From positions 14,523,956-14,587,955 of the forward strand of contig JBBMNZ010000014.1 in assembly GCA_037954325.1 (NCBI GenBank): a DNA stretch of 64,000 nt, written 5' to 3'. Positions within the stretch are counted from its first letter, which is position 1, and every line of letters starts with the position of its first letter. The notes beneath the pieces are model-generated. The model made no database searches. It was not told where the DNA came from and saw only the letters and a list, made by a program, of their open reading frames with translations. Both the position numbers and the translations under genes were made by a program. Origin of the DNA: Fistularia commersonii (Eukaryota; Chordata; Actinopteri; Syngnathiformes; Fistulariidae). Shown here piece by piece: positions 63,863-64,000 of this stretch.

Positions 63863-64000
63863 ATGAGCACCAAGACCTCATACACTATCAAGACTTCCTC
63901 CTCTGGCCCAAGGTCCTTCAGCAGCAGCTCCTATGCAGGACCTGGCGGTATCACCAGCCGCAAGAGCTATAGTGTCAGAAGTTCCTTTGGAGGTTCCAGC
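63863..64000 (+). CDS. krt8: keratin, type II cytoskeletal 8-like, 5' part of exon 1 (first 46 codons)
   Basis: Start of a type II (basic) keratin, cut by the window end. The 46 visible residues open MSTKTSYTIKTSSSGPRSF and continue as a Ser/Gly/Arg/Tyr-rich head with SRKSYSVRSSFGG near the end. This is the composition of teleost Krt8 heads. No rod sequence is visible, so type II identity comes from head similarity and from its place opposite the type I genes. The ATG has A at -3. It is read away from the two type I genes, giving the divergent krt18-krt8 order. Other fish type II keratins (krt4/krt5-like) have similar heads, so the exact symbol is less sure than the class. Confidence 0.8.
   Translation, partial: MSTKTSYTIKTSSSGPRSFSSSSYAGPGGITSRKSYSVRSSFGGSS

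Overview
The window looks like teleost fish nuclear DNA. It is AT-rich, its genes carry spliceosomal introns, and it holds fish-type repeats: L2/UnaL2-like LINE tails ending in TGTAA repeats, DANA/Mermaid-like tRNA-derived SINEs, piggyBac-like and TA-type MITEs, a Gypsy-type solo LTR and long CA/GT microsatellites. The species cannot be named from the sequence alone.

Only three protein-coding genes can be supported, all intermediate-filament keratins. Two complete seven-exon type I keratins lie in tandem on the minus strand: a krt18-like gene (24848 down to 21176, 437 aa) and, downstream of it, a more divergent paralogue (19344 down to 16683, 421 aa). Internal exons 2-6 have identical lengths in the two genes (83, 157, 165, 126, 221 nt), so one arose by tandem duplication of the other. 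The 5' end of a type II keratin that resembles krt8 begins at 63863 on the plus strand and runs off the window. Type I and type II keratins pair as obligate heterodimers, so this is a fish version of the KRT8/KRT18 locus. It is head-to-head, as in mammals, with about 39 kb between the divergent starts.

Layout: 1-16682 is gene-free flank with scattered SINE, MITE and other repeat fragments. 16683-24960 holds the two type I genes with their TATA boxes. 24960-63540 is a gene-poor spacer with most of the mobile elements: L2 fragments at 29.0, 50.8 and 61.8 kb, a solo LTR at 31.5 kb, piggyBac-like MITEs at 34.9 and 48.3 kb, a degraded LINE at 48.3-49.3 kb with one MITE nested inside and another abutting it, a 312-bp compound tetranucleotide array at 46.3 kb and a hexanucleotide array at 56.2 kb. 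63541-64000 holds the krt8-like promoter and first codons.

I found no undescribed multi-gene system. The more unusual signals are a perfect palindrome made of two p53/p63-type half-sites upstream of krt18, two perfect RFX X-boxes, repeat-borne CTCF-like cores, a microsatellite whose block order fits outward CpG decay, and different fates of the two K18 caspase sites in the tandem copies. All functional readings of these are inference.
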